This document shows positions 7,015-16,105 of a stretch of 64,000 bases of DNA, one piece after another. Numbering within the stretch: the stretch's first letter is position 1; every line of letters begins with the position of its first letter. The notes under the pieces were generated by a model. That model searched no databases. It worked only from the letters and a program-made list of their open reading frames with translations, and was not told where the DNA came from. The DNA lies in the NCBI RefSeq assembly GCF_006547145.1, contig NZ_CP041244.1, forward strand, positions 5,766,001 through 5,830,000, given 5' to 3'. The DNA is from Actinomadura sp. WMMA1423. GTDB taxonomy: Bacteria > Actinomycetota > Actinomycetes > Streptosporangiales > Streptosporangiaceae. Made by a program: the position numbers and the translations under genes.

Positions 7015-9747
7015 GTGGAAGCGCACGTCTCGACGATCGTGGGCCGGGACGGCGAGCTGGAGCGGCTTTCGGCGTTCGTCACGGCGGGCACCGGGCAGGC
7101 GCTCGTCCTGCGGGGCGAGGCCGGGGTCGGGAAGAGCGCCCTGCTCGACCGCGCGGCGAGCGCCGCGGCGTCGCACCGGTACGAGGTGGTCCGTGCCGCC
7201 GGGGTCGAGGCGGAGGCGGAGCTTCCCTTCGCAGGCCTGCACCAGCTCGTGTATCCGCTGCTGACCCACCTTTCAGGGCTGGACGACGGGTACCGCGCGG
7301 TCTTCGACGCCGTCTTCGGTCCGCGCGAGGGGAAGGCGCCCTCGGTCATGGCCCTCGGCATCGCCGTCCTCGACCTGCTGTCCCTGGCGGCCGCGGACAG
7401 GCCCCTGATGCTGGTGGTCGACGACGGCCAGTGGTTCGATCCCGGCAGCGCGGACGTGTGCGGCTTCGTCGGGCGCAGGCTCTCGGGCGGCCCGGTGAAG
7501 ATGCTGGTCGCCGTGCGGTCCGGCGCGGCGCCTGGGCCCGAGGCGACCTCGCGGTTCGACACGGCCGGCCTCCCGGAGCTCGCGGTGGCGGCCCTCCCGG
7601 ACGAGGCCGCCGGACGGCTCCTGGACATGCGCCACCCGCACCTCGGTCCGCGGGCCCGCCGCCTCGTCCTGGACCATGCCCAGGGCAATCCGCTGGCCCT
7701 CCTCGACCTGCCTCCCTACCTCGACGGCGAGCGCGCCGGAGAACTCATCGGCATCCCGCTACCGCGCAGGCTCCAGCACGTCTATGGCACGCGCATCGAG
7801 CGTCTCGATCCGGCCGTGCGCGAGGAACTGCTCAAGGGGGCCCTGGACGGCGTCGGAGCGGGCACCGCCGCGAACCGGGCGTACGGCACGCGGTACCGCC
7901 TGCGCCGCGCGGACGAGGCGGCGGCCTCCGGCCTCCTGGAGGTCGATCCCGTCAGCGGCGATCTCGTCTTCCGCCATCCGCTGATCCGCTCGGCCGTCGT
8001 CCAGTTCGCGTCGCCCGAGCGGCGGCGGGCGGCGCACGCGGAACTCGCCGCCCTGCACCGCGACGACGTCGAACGCCGCGCGCACCACCTGGCGGCGTCG
8101 GCGGTCGATCCCGACGAGGAGACGGCCGCCGCGCTGGAGGCCGCCGCGGACTCGGCCATCCGGCGGGGACGCGCGATGACGGCCGTGACCTGGCTGACCC
8201 GCGCCGCGGAGCTGAGCGAGGACGCCGCCGAGCGGTCCAGGCGGCTCGGCGACGCGGCCTTCACCGCCGGGCATTCCGCGCTCCTGGACCAGGCCCAGCG
8301 GATCGTCGGCTCCGTCCCGCCGCCGGACGGGACCGAGTCTCCGTCCACGGCCGTCACCGCCGGTTACGTCGCTCTCCACGAGGACGGGGACGTCCGCTCC
8401 TCGCACCACCGGGTCGCGGCGGCGATCGAGAGGCTGTCGCGGGACGCGCGGGACCCCGGCGAAGCGCTCGACCGGCTCGTGATCCTTCTGCTCGCCATCA
8501 GCCAGTACGCGGGCGACGGCGAGACCTGGGAACGCACCAGGGAACTCGTGCGCTCCCTCTCGGACCGTGTGGATCCAAGGGTGGCGATCTACCACGATGC
8601 CTGGAGCGACGTCGTCCGCCACGGCGCCGGCCTGCGCGAACGCGTCGAGCGCGCGTTCTGCGATCCGTCCGTCCTGGAGCCGTGGGACGTCTCGCGCCTG
8701 GCCATCGCCGCCTCCCAGGTCGACATGCTGAGCCCCTTCCGCCCGTACCTGCGGCGCGCGGCCGACCGGGAGGTGGAGACCGGGGCCGTCGCGAACGGCA
8801 TGACCGTCCTGCAACTGCTCATGCTCGACCAGATGGCGGCGGGCGAGTGGGACGACGCCGAGCGGACGGGCCGCCGCGCCCTGGACCTGACCACGTCCCA
8901 CGGCTACGCCTTGCTGGCCCATCAGAGCCGCGCCCACCTCGGGCTTCTCGCCGCCATGCGCGGCGACCTGGACGACGCCCGGGAGGCGCAGGCCGTCGTG
9001 GACGCCTGGGCGCGCCCGCGCGGCGTGGGGTTCCTGACCCAGATCGCCGACGCCATCGGCACCGCCGCCGCCCTCAGCGAGGGGGACTACGAGGGCGCCT
9101 ACCTGCACGCCATCGGCATCACCGCGCCCGGCTCGTTCGAGGACTGCGCGCACCAGGCGCCCCGGACGCTGCTCGACCTGGTGGAGGCGGCGGTGCAGAC
9201 CGGCCGCCTGGAGCAGGCCCGCCTGCACGCCGCGGCAGCGCTGGAGGCGGGCCTGCCCGGCGTCTCGCCGCGCCTCGCCCTGATCACGTACGGGGCGCTC
9301 GCGATGACCGCGTCCGGCGACGAGGAGGCGGACGGCATGTACGCGCGGGCCGAGGCCCACCCAGGCTTCCCGTTCGAACTGGCCCGCATCCGCCTCGCCC
9401 GCGGCGTCCGGCTGAGGCACGCCCGGGGTCCGAAGGACGCGCGGCCCGTCCTCGCGAGCGCCGCCGAGACGTTCGAACGGCTCGGCGCCTCCGGCTGGGC
9501 CGGACGTGCCCGCACCGAACTCCGGGCGTGCGGAGCGCCCGCCCAGGCTCCGCACCCCTCGCTGACCTGGCAGGAACACCGGATCGCAGAACTCGCCGCC
9601 ACGGGACTGACGAACAAGGAGATCGGGCAACGGACGCGCCTGTCCCCGCGTACCGTCAGCTCCCACCTCTACCGCGTCTTCCCGAAACTGGGTATCACCT
9701 CTAGGGCGGCCCTACGCGACGCACTGGCCAGAGCCCACGACGCCTGA
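7015..9747 (+). CDS. Large ATP-binding LuxR-family (LAL) transcriptional regulator
   Basis: A 910-residue regulator. An AAA/STAND-type NTPase domain at the N-terminus carries Walker A GEAGVGKSA (about 36-44) and a Walker B-like LMLVVDDGQW. A long helical TPR-like middle region follows, and a LuxR helix-turn-helix ends the protein (about 848-905: LTWQEHRIAELAATGLTNKEIG). The GTG at 7015 follows AAGGAG at about 7000. Such proteins are signal-dependent activators; the ligand is usually a small molecule such as a maltose-like sugar or an antibiotic intermediate. The hydrolase-SDR pair 150 bp downstream on the same strand is the most likely target, by position only. Confidence 0.9.
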   Translation: MEAHVSTIVGRDGELERLSAFVTAGTGQALVLRGEAGVGKSALLDRAASAAASHRYEVVRAAGVEAEAELPFAGLHQLVYPLLTHLSGLDDGYRAVFDAVFGPREGKAPSVMALGIAVLDLLSLAAADRPLMLVVDDGQWFDPGSADVCGFVGRRLSGGPVKMLVAVRSGAAPGPEATSRFDTAGLPELAVAALPDEAAGRLLDMRHPHLGPRARRLVLDHAQGNPLALLDLPPYLDGERAGELIGIPLPRRLQHVYGTRIERLDPAVREELLKGALDGVGAGTAANRAYGTRYRLRRADEAAASGLLEVDPVSGDLVFRHPLIRSAVVQFASPERRRAAHAELAALHRDDVERRAHHLAASAVDPDEETAAALEAAADSAIRRGRAMTAVTWLTRAAELSEDAAERSRRLGDAAFTAGHSALLDQAQRIVGSVPPPDGTESPSTAVTAGYVALHEDGDVRSSHHRVAAAIERLSRDARDPGEALDRLVILLLAISQYAGDGETWERTRELVRSLSDRVDPRVAIYHDAWSDVVRHGAGLRERVERAFCDPSVLEPWDVSRLAIAASQVDMLSPFRPYLRRAADREVETGAVANGMTVLQLLMLDQMAAGEWDDAERTGRRALDLTTSHGYALLAHQSRAHLGLLAAMRGDLDDAREAQAVVDAWARPRGVGFLTQIADAIGTAAALSEGDYEGAYLHAIGITAPGSFEDCAHQAPRTLLDLVEAAVQTGRLEQARLHAAAALEAGLPGVSPRLALITYGALAMTASGDEEADGMYARAEAHPGFPFELARIRLARGVRLRHARGPKDARPVLASAAETFERLGASGWAGRARTELRACGAPAQAPHPSLTWQEHRIAELAATGLTNKEIGQRTRLSPRTVSSHLYRVFPKLGITSRAALRDALARAHDA

Positions 9748-9779
9748 TCCCAGGTAAGGATCGTCCAAGACGCTCTACC

Positions 9780-9809
9780 GGGGGAACAGTCGGATGACTG
9801 AGATCCCCC
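9780..9809 (+). terminator. Imperfect stem-loop after the LuxR gene
   Basis: GGGGGA pairs with TCCCCC, and an inner AGTC pairs with GACT, 33 bases after the LuxR stop codon. There is no T-run. It may end that transcript or be part of the control region of the next operon. Confidence 0.35.
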
Positions 9810-9823
9810 AGCGCCGGATCACG

Positions 9824-9837
9824 CCGTCATATGACGG
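9824..9837. promoter_or_regulatory. Perfect 14-bp palindrome, candidate operator
   Basis: CCGTCATATGACGG is a perfect palindrome 57 bp before the ATG of the hydrolase-SDR operon. Its size and symmetry suit a dimeric repressor or activator. The binding protein is unknown; the upstream LuxR regulator is the obvious neighbour. Confidence 0.5.
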
Positions 9838-9893
9838 ATGTGGCCGTCTCCCCTCCGGACGAGAGTCGATGGCATCGACACACGGAGGAAACC

Positions 9894-10916
9894 ATGATCG
9901 ACAGACGTGCTTTCGGCAGGGGGCTGGGCCTGGTCGCGGGCGGGGCGGCCGCCTCGCTGGCCGGCCTGCCGGACGCATCCGCCACCCCGCCGCGGCCCGC
10001 CACCGGCGGCCACACGTCCTTCGCCGCCGTCAAACAGGTCAGAGCGGGCCTGCTGAACGTCGGTTACGCGGAGGCGGGGCCCGCGCGCGGGCCGGTGGTC
10101 ATCTGCCTGCACGGCTGGCCCTACGACATCCACAGCTTCGTCGACGTCGCCCCACTGCTGGCAGCCGAGGGCTATCGCGTCATCGTCCCCTACCTGCGCG
10201 GGCACGGCACGACGCGCTTCCTGTCCGACCGGACGTCCCGCAACGCCCAGCAGTCCGTGATCGCCCTCGACGTCGTCGCGCTGATGGACGCGCTCAAGAT
10301 CGAGAAGGCCGTCCTCGCCGGGTTCGACTGGGGCTCGCGGACCGCCGACATCATCGCGGCCCTCTGGCCGGAGCGCTGCAAAGCCCTGGTGTCGGTGAGC
10401 GGATACCTGGTCACGAACCGCGAGGCCAACCTCCGGCCGCTGCCGCCGAAGGCCGAGTACGCCTGGTGGTACCAGTACTACTTCGCCACGGAGCGGGGCA
10501 GGCTGGCCATGCGGGACGAACGCAAGCGGCACGACCTGGCCCGGCTCGTCTGGGACACCGTCTCCCCGACGTGGGACTTCGGCGACGCCGTCTTCGAGCG
10601 CACCGCCGCGGCCTTCGGCAACCCCGACTACGCCGCGATCGTCGTCCACAACTACCGCTGGCGGCTGAGCCTCGCCGACGGGGAGCGCCGCTACGACGCC
10701 CTGGAGGAGCGGCTCGACGCGCGGCCGGGGATCACCGCCCCGACCATCGTCCTCGACGCCGACCGCGACCCGTTCACCGCGCTGAGCGACGCGTCCTACC
10801 GGGACAGGTTCACCGGCGCGTACGAGTACCGCCTGCTGAAGGGCATCGGCCACAACGTGCCGCAGGAGGCGCCGACCGCCTTCGCCCAGGCCGTCGCGGA
10901 CGTGGACCACTTCTAA
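9894..10916 (+). CDS. Tat-exported alpha/beta hydrolase, epoxide-hydrolase-like
   Basis: A 340-residue alpha/beta-fold hydrolase. The start at 9894 (MIDRRAFGRG) follows GGAGGAAACC and places a twin-arginine signal at the very N-terminus. The oxyanion motif HGWP is near residue 73. The nucleophile elbow reads GFDWGS with Asp145, as in epoxide hydrolases and haloalkane dehalogenases rather than the Ser of esterases. The acid is probably in LDADRDPF and the base His in GIGHNVPQ. By family knowledge Asp nucleophiles open epoxides or displace halide; the natural substrate is not known. The SDR gene follows after 19 bp, so the two are likely co-transcribed. Confidence 0.8.
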   Translation: MIDRRAFGRGLGLVAGGAAASLAGLPDASATPPRPATGGHTSFAAVKQVRAGLLNVGYAEAGPARGPVVICLHGWPYDIHSFVDVAPLLAAEGYRVIVPYLRGHGTTRFLSDRTSRNAQQSVIALDVVALMDALKIEKAVLAGFDWGSRTADIIAALWPERCKALVSVSGYLVTNREANLRPLPPKAEYAWWYQYYFATERGRLAMRDERKRHDLARLVWDTVSPTWDFGDAVFERTAAAFGNPDYAAIVVHNYRWRLSLADGERRYDALEERLDARPGITAPTIVLDADRDPFTALSDASYRDRFTGAYEYRLLKGIGHNVPQEAPTAFAQAVADVDHF

Positions 10917-10935
10917 CGGAACGGAGGAACGACCA

Positions 10936-11778
10936 ATGGCGAGAACATGGCTGATCACAGGGGCGTCGCGCGGACTCGGACGCCACCTCACCGAGGCCGT
11001 CCTGGACGCCGGTGACCAGGTCGTGGCCACCGCCCGGCGCCCGGAGCAACTTGACGACCTGGTGGCCGAGCACGGCCGCCGGGTGCGGACGGTCGCGCTG
11101 GACGTCACCGACCCCACCGCGGCCGTCCGCGCGGTGAAGGAGGCCGCCGGCGCCTTCGGCCGCCTCGACGTGGTGGTCAACAACGCCGGGTACGCCGACA
11201 GCGCCCCGATCGAGGAGGTGGCCGAGGACGACTTCCGCGCCCAGATCGAGACGAACCTCTTCGGCGTCGTGAACGTGACGCGGGCCGCGCTGCCCGTCCT
11301 GCGCGCGCAGCGGTCGGGGGTGTTCGTGCAGGTCTCGTCCATCGGCGGGCGCGTGGGCGGTACCCCGGGACTGGGCGCCTACCAGACCGCGAAATTCGCC
11401 GTGGAGGGCTTCTCCGAGGTGCTCGCGAACGAGGTGGCGCCGTTCGGGGTGAAGGTCCTGATCGTCGAGCCGGGCGGGTTCCGCACCGACTGGCAGGGCT
11501 CGTCCATGCGGCTCCATCCCGTCGGTCCCGACTACGAGGAGACGGTGGGCGCCATCAACCGCTACCGGGAGGCCAACGACGGCACCCAGCCGGGCGATCC
11601 GGCCCGCGCGGCCAGGGCCGTCATCGAGGTGGTCGGCTCCGACGACCCGCCCCGCCGGCTGCTCCTCGGCAGCGACGCCCTGACCCTGGCCCGCAAGTCC
11701 GCCGAGGCCCGTGCCGCCGAGGCCGAGCGCTGGGCCGCCGTGACCTGCTCCACCGACTTCCCGCCGGAGGAACGCTGA
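10936..11778 (+). CDS. SDR-family NAD(P)-dependent oxidoreductase
   Basis: A 280-residue classical short-chain dehydrogenase. The cofactor loop TGASRGLG is at 8-15, NNAG at 82-85, the catalytic Ser at 134-135 and YxxxK at Tyr149/Lys153. The basic ARRP at the end of the second beta strand favours NADPH. It is preceded by GGAACGGAGGAACG and sits 19 bp after the hydrolase gene. The pair may process one compound in sequence, for instance opening it and then oxidising or reducing the alcohol or ketone, but nothing in the sequence fixes the substrate. Confidence 0.87.
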   Translation: MARTWLITGASRGLGRHLTEAVLDAGDQVVATARRPEQLDDLVAEHGRRVRTVALDVTDPTAAVRAVKEAAGAFGRLDVVVNNAGYADSAPIEEVAEDDFRAQIETNLFGVVNVTRAALPVLRAQRSGVFVQVSSIGGRVGGTPGLGAYQTAKFAVEGFSEVLANEVAPFGVKVLIVEPGGFRTDWQGSSMRLHPVGPDYEETVGAINRYREANDGTQPGDPARAARAVIEVVGSDDPPRRLLLGSDALTLARKSAEARAAEAERWAAVTCSTDFPPEER

Positions 11779-11823
11779 GGCGTGGTTCGAAGCGAGGTGC
11801 CGAGGCGGCGCCGCCCGTTTCGG

Positions 11824-13116
11824 TCAGGCGGCCTTGCCGCGGGCGATGTAGAGGTTCATGCCCGTGAAGTCGAGGGTGACGTTGTAGGGCTTGAAGAACG
11901 GGTGGAAGAAGGCGCCCAGCGAGTCGAACCCGGAACGCGGGGGCCTGCTGGTCGGGTTCGCCAGGCAGTAGACCTCCCTGGCGACGGCGCCGCCGAGACG
12001 GATCTCGTCCGGATAGCAGGGGTAGGTGACGACCGGATGGCTGTGCGCGAAGGTCTCCAAGGGACGGTCGTAGTCGGTTCGGATCCGCAGCTGCTTGGCC
12101 GCCTCCTCGGACATGGCCACGGCGCTCTCGCTGGTTCCGCCGATGGACAGGCCCACCACGCGCGGGCCGGAACGGCCGATGCTGCCCCTGCTGTAGAGCC
12201 CGTGCTCGTCGGCCAGCCACAGCGGCAGGGGCTTGGCGCCCGCCCGAGCGGCGTCGCGCCGTGCCTGGCCGGCCGCCTCATCGGTCGGACGGCGCAGGAT
12301 CAGCGACCGGCCCGCGTAGTCGAAGGTGGTCAGCAGGTGATAGAAGATCCACCCGCCGATGAGGCCGTCACCGGGTCCCCCGGGTGAGGCCTGGTCCGTC
12401 TCCGACCACTCCACGGGGATGTTGCGCAGCTCGATGCCGCCCAGCCTGAAGGATTCCAGCACCCCGAAGTACTGCCATGCGGTGCCGTTCAGGTAGTCGA
12501 TCCGCTGCTTGGCCACGGCGGTCAGCCCGGCTTCCCTGGCCACGTCCATGGACAGGCCGAGCCATGGGGCGCCGGTGTAGAACATGAAGCGCTTCGGCGG
12601 TCCGCCGTTGACCGATCCCTCGACCTGCGGTGCCGGATCCATCTGCGACCACGGCAGCCGCGCGATGTCGCCGTGGAGCTGGTACGCCTCGCCCCGGAGT
12701 GCCCCGAACCACTTGGCGAAGACGCCCTTGCCCGCCGCTTGCCAGCGGGGGACAGAGAGGGCGAACTTGTCCTGCCGGATATAGCAGTCGCCCAGGAACC
12801 GGTTGGTGTCCTTGTCGCCGGGTGCCAGTTCGAGGGCCATGGTGAGGTACTTCTCGGCGTCGGCGAACTGGTTGACCATGAGCGCCACAAGGCCGCGCTG
12901 CCGGGCCGCGTGCACGTCCGAGGGGTCCTTTCTCAGGACCTCCTCGTAGGCGCGACCGGCCTGCTCGAACTTTCCGGCCTTGAACAGCGCGTCCGCGTCA
13001 CCACTGTCGGCCTGCGCCGCGACCGCCCCGCCCAGCAGCGGCGCGGTCGCGGCGGCCCCGGCCACCACGGCGGCGCCCCGGAGCAGTGAACGTCGATTCC
13101 ATTCTCCGTCGGCCAC
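11824..13116 (-). CDS. Tat-exported TPR protein with two degenerate aspartyl-protease-like domains
   Basis: A 430-residue protein starting at GTG 13116 after GGGAGAGGG, so that the Tat motif NRRSLLRG is at the N-terminus. Residues about 40-130 form TPR repeats (AGKFEQAGRAYEEVLRKDP and similar). Two retropepsin-like units follow. Each keeps the family's closing pattern, a hydrophobic run then DYAGRSLIL or DFTGMNLYI. The catalytic DTGA is YTGA in the first unit (FMFYTGAPW) and SIGGT in the second, so both aspartates are missing. It is probably a non-catalytic extracytoplasmic scaffold or binding protein. It converges on the SDR gene. Confidence 0.65.
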   Translation of the reverse strand: MADGEWNRRSLLRGAAVVAGAAATAPLLGGAVAAQADSGDADALFKAGKFEQAGRAYEEVLRKDPSDVHAARQRGLVALMVNQFADAEKYLTMALELAPGDKDTNRFLGDCYIRQDKFALSVPRWQAAGKGVFAKWFGALRGEAYQLHGDIARLPWSQMDPAPQVEGSVNGGPPKRFMFYTGAPWLGLSMDVAREAGLTAVAKQRIDYLNGTAWQYFGVLESFRLGGIELRNIPVEWSETDQASPGGPGDGLIGGWIFYHLLTTFDYAGRSLILRRPTDEAAGQARRDAARAGAKPLPLWLADEHGLYSRGSIGRSGPRVVGLSIGGTSESAVAMSEEAAKQLRIRTDYDRPLETFAHSHPVVTYPCYPDEIRLGGAVAREVYCLANPTSRPPRSGFDSLGAFFHPFFKPYNVTLDFTGMNLYIARGKAA

Positions 13117-13368
13117 GGCCCTCTCCCATTCCCGATGACTTTCGTCGCGACTTCCGACGGCGATACCGGCCGCGATCGCATACACGGAACAGGCCATCGC
13201 GAACGCCCCAACCGGCCTAACCATCAACGGACTCAGGCTCGGGACGCTACGAGCCGGCACGTATCGTCGGCGTACCGAAAAACGCATACGCGCCGGCAAC
13301 ACCTTCGTTCTCCGGCCGGACGGGCGGGGCGACGGCACGGAGAAACGCGACCTCCCCGAACGTGGCCG

Positions 13369-13836
13369 CTACGGCACCCTGCCGTGCGGAGGAACCGGGT
13401 CCGCGGCCGTGGTGCATGCCCTGACGAACGCGATGTGCTCCTCCACGATCTCTTCCAGCTCCACGCGGACCAGGCGCTGGCACTCGTTGACCGTCTGGCG
13501 GAACATCCCGTGCACGGTCATCGCCTCGTCCCACGCCTTCGCGACGACGCCCAGGGCGCGTCCGATCGCCTCGTGCGCGGGGCAGCGCTCCATGCGGGCC
13601 AGTTCGGCGCCCGCGCGCTCCTGCACGAAGACCGTCATCAGGCCGACGCGCGCGTACCTGACGCCGTGCTCCAGCAGCCGGTCGGCGAAGATTGTGGAGA
13701 TCAGCGCGCCCATGGCCTCGGGTTTGGCCAGGTAGCCCATCGGCCCGGTCGCCGTCCCGCCTCCGCCCCGCTCGGCGTCGCTCAGGCCGTCGACCCCGGC
13801 GACGCTGCCGAGCCGCTTGCGGGGGTGCGGAGTCAT
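13369..13836 (-). CDS. Unknown protein, all-helical
   Basis: A 155-residue protein that I do not recognise. The ATG at 13836 overlaps the TGA of the preceding gene (ATGA), so the two are translated together. The sequence is predominantly helical, with no membrane segment and no signal peptide. Its C-terminal part is acidic (VELEEIVEEHIAFV). The N-terminus is Gly/Arg-rich and probably flexible. No catalytic motif is visible. Confidence 0.6.
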   Translation of the reverse strand: MTPHPRKRLGSVAGVDGLSDAERGGGGTATGPMGYLAKPEAMGALISTIFADRLLEHGVRYARVGLMTVFVQERAGAELARMERCPAHEAIGRALGVVAKAWDEAMTVHGMFRQTVNECQRLVRVELEEIVEEHIAFVRACTTAADPVPPHGRVP

Positions 13837-14255
13837 GCCGCCGCCTTCTCCAGCCGGCGCCTGATCTGGCATGCCGCGCCGGCCAGGTCGTTCGCCGGCC
13901 CGATGAGCTCGCCGGTGTGGACGTGGTAGAGCCACCACGCCCCGTGCCTGCTGTAGCGGCACCCGATCGTCAGGGCCCGCCGCTCCGGTTCCACGGGGAT
14001 CACGTTGAGGACGGCGAAGCCCTCGATCACGGCGAACGCGGTCACCACGCCCGTCCACGGGGCCAGCACATCGGCGAGGAGGACGAGAACCGTGACCCGC
14101 TCGCGCTGCGGGATCACCAGGGCGGGTCCGCGCGTTCGGCTCAGTTCGGGGAGTGGCGGCGGAATGCGGCGTCCTTGGGAAGTCCGCTCGTGCGCTCCCA
14201 CACGATCACACTCCGGGCGCCCGGCGGGAGCCGCCTGGGGATCGTCGGTCGTCAT
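13833..14255 (-). CDS. Unknown protein of an actinomycete pair
   Basis: A 140-residue protein from ATG 14255 (MTTDDPQA). After a charged N-terminus of about 45 residues it has beta-rich stretches (ERVTVLVLLADVLA, ALTIGCRYS) and ends in a helix (CQIRRRLEKAAA). The phrase HGAWWLYHVHTGELIG resembles small conserved actinomycete proteins of unknown role. It is the first gene of a two-gene unit overlapped by four bases. No function can be assigned. Confidence 0.6.
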   Translation of the reverse strand: MTTDDPQAAPAGRPECDRVGAHERTSQGRRIPPPLPELSRTRGPALVIPQRERVTVLVLLADVLAPWTGVVTAFAVIEGFAVLNVIPVEPERRALTIGCRYSRHGAWWLYHVHTGELIGPANDLAGAACQIRRRLEKAAA

Positions 14256-14666
14256 TCATGATCTGCCTCATCTGGTGCGGGGGACGGATTGATCCTCTTG
14301 CGGCGAGTCCGGAACGGCGCCCAGTCCGGCTCCGCATGATCACGGATTGCGGTGTTTCACTCCCGTGCTGACTCTGAGTAGAGCACTCTGAAAGGTCCGT
14401 CCGCAAGCAGCCGGGTCGATTCTGTGGCACGAATTTCCGCAGGTCAGAGACCTATTGCGAGTCGAGCGCGGGGAGGTCTTCAATCCGGGTGAAAGGCTCC
14501 CCCGAGATGCGGGACGGCGGTGATGCGAGTGCCGGAAGTGACCACGGTCCGGCCGGACCCCTATCCGTGACTCGGCCCCTATGTCCGCGAACTTGGGACA
14601 AAAGGCATCTAACCTTACAATTTCCCCCACAATTGCTTGAGGGGGGCGTTATCCCGCGGCCCGCGT
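14256..14666. other. Gene-poor stretch of lower GC
   Basis: About 410 bp with no convincing gene. It is visibly less GC-rich than its surroundings and leads into two gene relics, so it is probably decayed sequence. It contains closely spaced copies of ACTCTGA near 14370-14390 but no clear palindrome. Confidence 0.5.
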
Positions 14667-15049
14667 TCAGCCGAGCCGCACCCTGCCGCCGCTGAGACGC
14701 TCGACGGCCGGTGCGAGCCGGCCGGACAGCACGATCGAGTGGTCCAGGGAGTACCAGAACTCGACGCCGTTGCGGCCGGCGTTGGCGCGTAGTCTCGCGG
14801 CCGGATGCCCTCGGCGTTCAGGACGGGCGGGTGCCGCAGCCGGGCCCTCCTCCGGCTCTCGACCGACACGGAGAAGGCGATCGCGGGCACGACGAACAGC
14901 AGCCCGAGCAGGACGCCCGGCACCGTTCCCGCCGTGGCGATCACCGACGGCACGACGGAGACGAGCGCCGCGGCCACGGGGGCGCCGACCCCCACCAGGA
15001 GGAGCACGGGGACACGCGGCATTCGCACTGGAATCCGGTACTCGTCCAC
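14667..15049 (-). pseudogene. Frameshifted two-helix membrane protein
   Basis: The minus strand from GTG 15049 (or ATG 15022, MPRVPVLLLVG) encodes two membrane helices, then VESRRRARLRHPP and AEGIRP. Near 14795 the sensible reading jumps to another frame, which continues LRANAGRNG, EFWYSLDHSIVLSG and RLAPAVERLSGG and stops at 14667. Staying in the first frame gives a Ser/Thr-rich, unlikely tail. The two pieces together look like one small membrane protein broken by a single-base shift. A sequencing error would look the same. Confidence 0.6.
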
Positions 15050-15064
15050 ATTCGTGTCCACCAG

Positions 15065-15184
15065 TCGTCGACCGCCATCGGCATCCGGGACAGCAAGAAC
15101 CCCCAGGGCGGCCACCTGGCCCTCACCCCCTCCACCTTCGCCGTCCTCCTCAACCGCGTGAGGACCGGCGCCCTGGACCTCTGA
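15065..15184 (+). pseudogene. 3' fragment of a DUF397 gene
   Basis: The last 39 codons of a DUF397 protein: AIGIRDSKNPQGGHL, then LTPSTFAVLL and GALDL before the stop at 15184. DUF397 proteins are small partners of XRE-type regulators, abundant in actinomycetes. The conserved first half (the WRKSSYS and CVEVA region) is missing, and the upstream sequence is instead the 5' end of the membrane-protein relic on the other strand. The break point lies at about 15050-15065. Confidence 0.75.
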
Positions 15185-15226
15185 CCACGCTCCCCAACAG
15201 GCCCCCGGCGACCACCCCCGCCGCCG

Positions 15227-16078
15227 CTATCTCAGGTGATAGCCCGGGCTCGGGTTGTTCGACTCGTATGCCACCTTGTACTTGCGGGCCTTCCCGGTCA
15301 GGACGAACGAGTTGCCGGACGAGATCTCGGCGGCCGTGCGGTATTGGCGCCCGCTCTTGTCGATATGGACGGTGTGCTTCCCCTTGTTGTCGACATAGTC
15401 GATGGACAGCGTCCACCTGTAGGTGGCGTGCTCGGCGGTGTAGGTCATGCCGATCGTGGCGCGCTCGTCGCGTTTCAGATCGATATTGTGGCGCGAGAAG
15501 TACGGCGCCCCGCTCTTGTCCCTCACCTCCGCCCGGGTCTGGTCGAGATTCACCCGAACAGGAATCACGGAGGACTGCCCCTGCGTGGACGGTTGGATCG
15601 AGGTGCCGCTGAGCACCTTCGTCCGCGCCGACTTGTTCACCCCGATACCGGTGATCCGTATGGGGGTGTTGCGCATCCCGGTCACGACCAGTTGTACGCC
15701 GACCTCCTTCCGGGGGGCTCCACCGGCATCGTCCAAGAGCTTGGCCAACCCCTGGGGATCGTCGACTTCGCTGCCGGTCAGTATTCCGGCCGCGTGTGGA
15801 CCGTCGTCCAAGGCCGCCGAGAACGCGAATCCCTGTTCCGGGAAGTAGTCGGTGATCACCGAGACGACGAAAGGCTGTGCGCCCTCGGGCTTGACGGCGG
15901 GTTCCCGCAGCCCGACCTTCTCACTGAGCTTGATGGTGGCGTCCTGGAAGATGATGGACACCGCGGCGATCGCACTCGCCAGCCCGAGGGTGCCGGTCCA
16001 TGCCAGCCTCCTCCACCACTTCTTCTGCCCCTGTCCGGCGGCCTGCCCCTGCTCGGTGTTCTCATCCGCCATGTTCAC
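15227..16078 (-). CDS. Membrane-anchored protein of unknown function
   Basis: A 283-residue protein that I do not recognise. A short polar cytoplasmic N-terminus (MADENTEQGQ) and KKWWRR are followed by one membrane helix at about 27-46. The remainder is a mixed, beta-rich outer domain with phrases such as VVSVITDYFPEQG and VTGMRNTPIRITG. The start may be GTG 16078 or ATG 16072; both sit behind GAAAGGCGACG. It lies 27 bp after the beta-propeller gene and was probably transcribed with it, which suggests two parts of one envelope-associated complex. Confidence 0.65.
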   Translation of the reverse strand: MNMADENTEQGQAAGQGQKKWWRRLAWTGTLGLASAIAAVSIIFQDATIKLSEKVGLREPAVKPEGAQPFVVSVITDYFPEQGFAFSAALDDGPHAAGILTGSEVDDPQGLAKLLDDAGGAPRKEVGVQLVVTGMRNTPIRITGIGVNKSARTKVLSGTSIQPSTQGQSSVIPVRVNLDQTRAEVRDKSGAPYFSRHNIDLKRDERATIGMTYTAEHATYRWTLSIDYVDNKGKHTVHIDKSGRQYRTAAEISSGNSFVLTGKARKYKVAYESNNPSPGYHLR

Positions 16079-16105
16079 CGTCGCCTTTCGCTTCGTGTGG
16101 CTGGT

